Shown here piece by piece: positions 62,701 through 64,000 of a stretch of 64,000 bases of DNA. A program made the position numbers and the translations under genes. The DNA comes from Setophaga petechia (taxonomy: Eukaryota; Chordata; Aves; Passeriformes; Parulidae). Numbering within the stretch: position 1 is the stretch's first letter; every line of letters begins with the position of its first letter. The stretch lies in the NCBI GenBank assembly GCA_024362935.1, contig JANCRA010000032.1, positions 2,666,001 to 2,730,000 of the forward strand, written 5' to 3'. The notes under the pieces are model-generated. The model was not told where the DNA came from and made no database searches. It was given only the letters and a program-made list of their open reading frames with translations.

Positions 62701-64000
62701 AACTCTGACGTCTGTATATAGAGAAACTAATTACCCATCACTATAAACAACCACAGATAGTTCCTACCTCATCACTGGATAAGCTTAAATGCACCTGCTC
62801 CCTTTCCTTTAATGATAAGCCAACTCCTATCCTGAAAACTCCTTCTTTCAATGATTAAAGAGCTACAAGGCAAGTGCCAGTAATAAAGTTACATTTTTTT
62901 TCCTTCTGTAATCTAATCTTTGCCCTGAAGAAACTGCTGATGAGCTCAATTCCTCTTAAAATTTACATAAAAACAATCCATATCATGTTGCATGGAAAAG
63001 GACTGCTGCCCCAGTGTTTATTGGCATGGTGATACCAAGACTGACAAATTACTCTGATGCAAAAAATGATGTACAGCCTTGTATCAGCATCAAACAGGCT
63101 TTGATGCATGGTTGCTATTTTTGGAAGGTAATGATGTGTGAGTGGTAAAGCAAATGAACTTCTTAATGATGACAAATACAGGAGAATGTACAGTACTGAG
63201 TAGAGAACATGATGTCCAACCAAAGAAAGATTTATGGGAGATAGTTATGGTACCTAAGATTTATAATGGCAAAATAAGAGAACAGGAAAAGCTTCTGGAA
63301 GATCTTGTGTGTCTACCTGGAATAACAATTTACTTTCAGACAAAGGATGGAATGTACAGTCCACTGCATGCTTCTAGCTGATACTAACATTTCTTTGGTA
63401 TTTATACACATAAAAAGCATAATACATGCATTACTTTATCCAGTTTAAATACAACTTTAAAAGCTACATAGAAAAAATTGGGGTTTTAACTAGCATGAAA
63501 ATATGCACAACAGTTAGTGTTTATATTGTTGGGATATTCCTGTAAACTTCTCTTTATGTATGGGGTGGTTTTCAGCTAATGGTATGGTAAAACTAGCTAG
63601 GTGATGTTTTCATAACTAAACTTTCATTGTGCTCTTAAATGGTTTTGAATTGAAGAGATTACTGTACAGTAACCTAAGATCCATTAGTGGCAAATAAAAT
63701 TCAATACATTAAATATACTATGGACAGTAAAGTTTGTCAGCAGAGGCTAGCATAATAATGAAAACAATGCATTTGTGGTAGTTCAGGTCTCACGTCTGAA
63801 AATATATTAAAGAGATGGAAAAGTCATACAATTTATGGCTAATTTCAGGGTAGAGGATCAGTCAGCATTTTGAGAGATATTTGAGAAATGGGAGAGGAAA
63901 AACCACAGCCTTTAGGGCAAGAGAGCACTGCCTGCTGAGCTCGGCCTTCCTGCAGGGAGCTGGGCTGGTGGGAGCACAAGGCTGCTCACCTCAATCCAAT
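50726..64000. other. Non-coding stretch to window end, no gene recognised
   Basis: About 13.3 kb of AT-rich DNA. It contains an A-rich tract at 59791-59826. Open frames (for example 63142-63381, plus strand) have no recognisable similarity or splice-supported structure. It may be distal 5' intron or upstream intergenic DNA. Confidence 0.5.
59791..59826. repeat. A-rich tract
   Basis: A15 followed by GAAAAAAAAAGAGGGAAAAAA, a poly(A)-like low-complexity run. No retroposed gene body was recognised immediately before it. Confidence 0.9.

Noticed and set aside
63142..63381. Plus-strand open frame of 79 codons near the window end
   Set aside because: The composition looks protein-like, but no family is recognised. 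There are no splice sites or other supporting features, and neighbouring frames are broken.
1..64000. CRISPR array, bacterial defence cluster, intact ERV or tRNA/rRNA genes
   Set aside because: No regularly spaced repeats, no gene clusters of bacterial type, no gag/pol-like frames and no tRNA-like boxes were seen. The window is vertebrate nuclear DNA with one spliced gene.

Overview
The window looks like avian nuclear DNA. It is AT-rich and CpG-poor and repeat-light, and the dispersed repeats I can name are CR1 LINE pieces, several ending in the (ATTCTRTG)n-type 3' terminus typical of bird CR1. I cannot name the species.

One protein-coding gene is supported. It lies on the minus strand, with start codon at about 26759 and stop at 2069. 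I reassembled ten exons from splice sites, reading phase and protein similarity. They join without a frame break into a 956-residue protein of the CRACD / KIAA1211 family (DUF4592-type N-terminus). The best match is CRACDL (KIAA1211L): it has the basic N-terminal block, the SHDSIFI and FSQENISDRI motifs, the DNSAAKHKL motif, one large low-complexity exon without CRACD's Glu/Arg-rich coiled coil, two PxW motifs and the terminal WSDMPQIIK. CRACD is known as an inhibitor of actin capping protein; that role is only inferred here.

Layout: 1-2068 is 3'UTR and downstream DNA. 2069-26769 holds the ten coding exons and nine introns. Three of the exons are too short to be found as ORFs alone (69, 133 and 146 coding nt). 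26770-64000 has no recognisable coding gene; it is probably a long 5' intron and/or upstream intergenic DNA of the same gene. It contains CR1 fragments, microsatellites, a small CpG-containing patch near 37.1-37.2 kb that could be an upstream first exon, and a perfect 17-bp inverted repeat at 30963-30998.

I found no rRNA, tRNA, CRISPR, bacterial-type system or intact retrovirus. The unusual points are modest: three consecutive frame-preserving exons, an ambiguous translation start, a CpG-bearing patch with an open frame inside intron 2, and several short palindromic or tandem structures.
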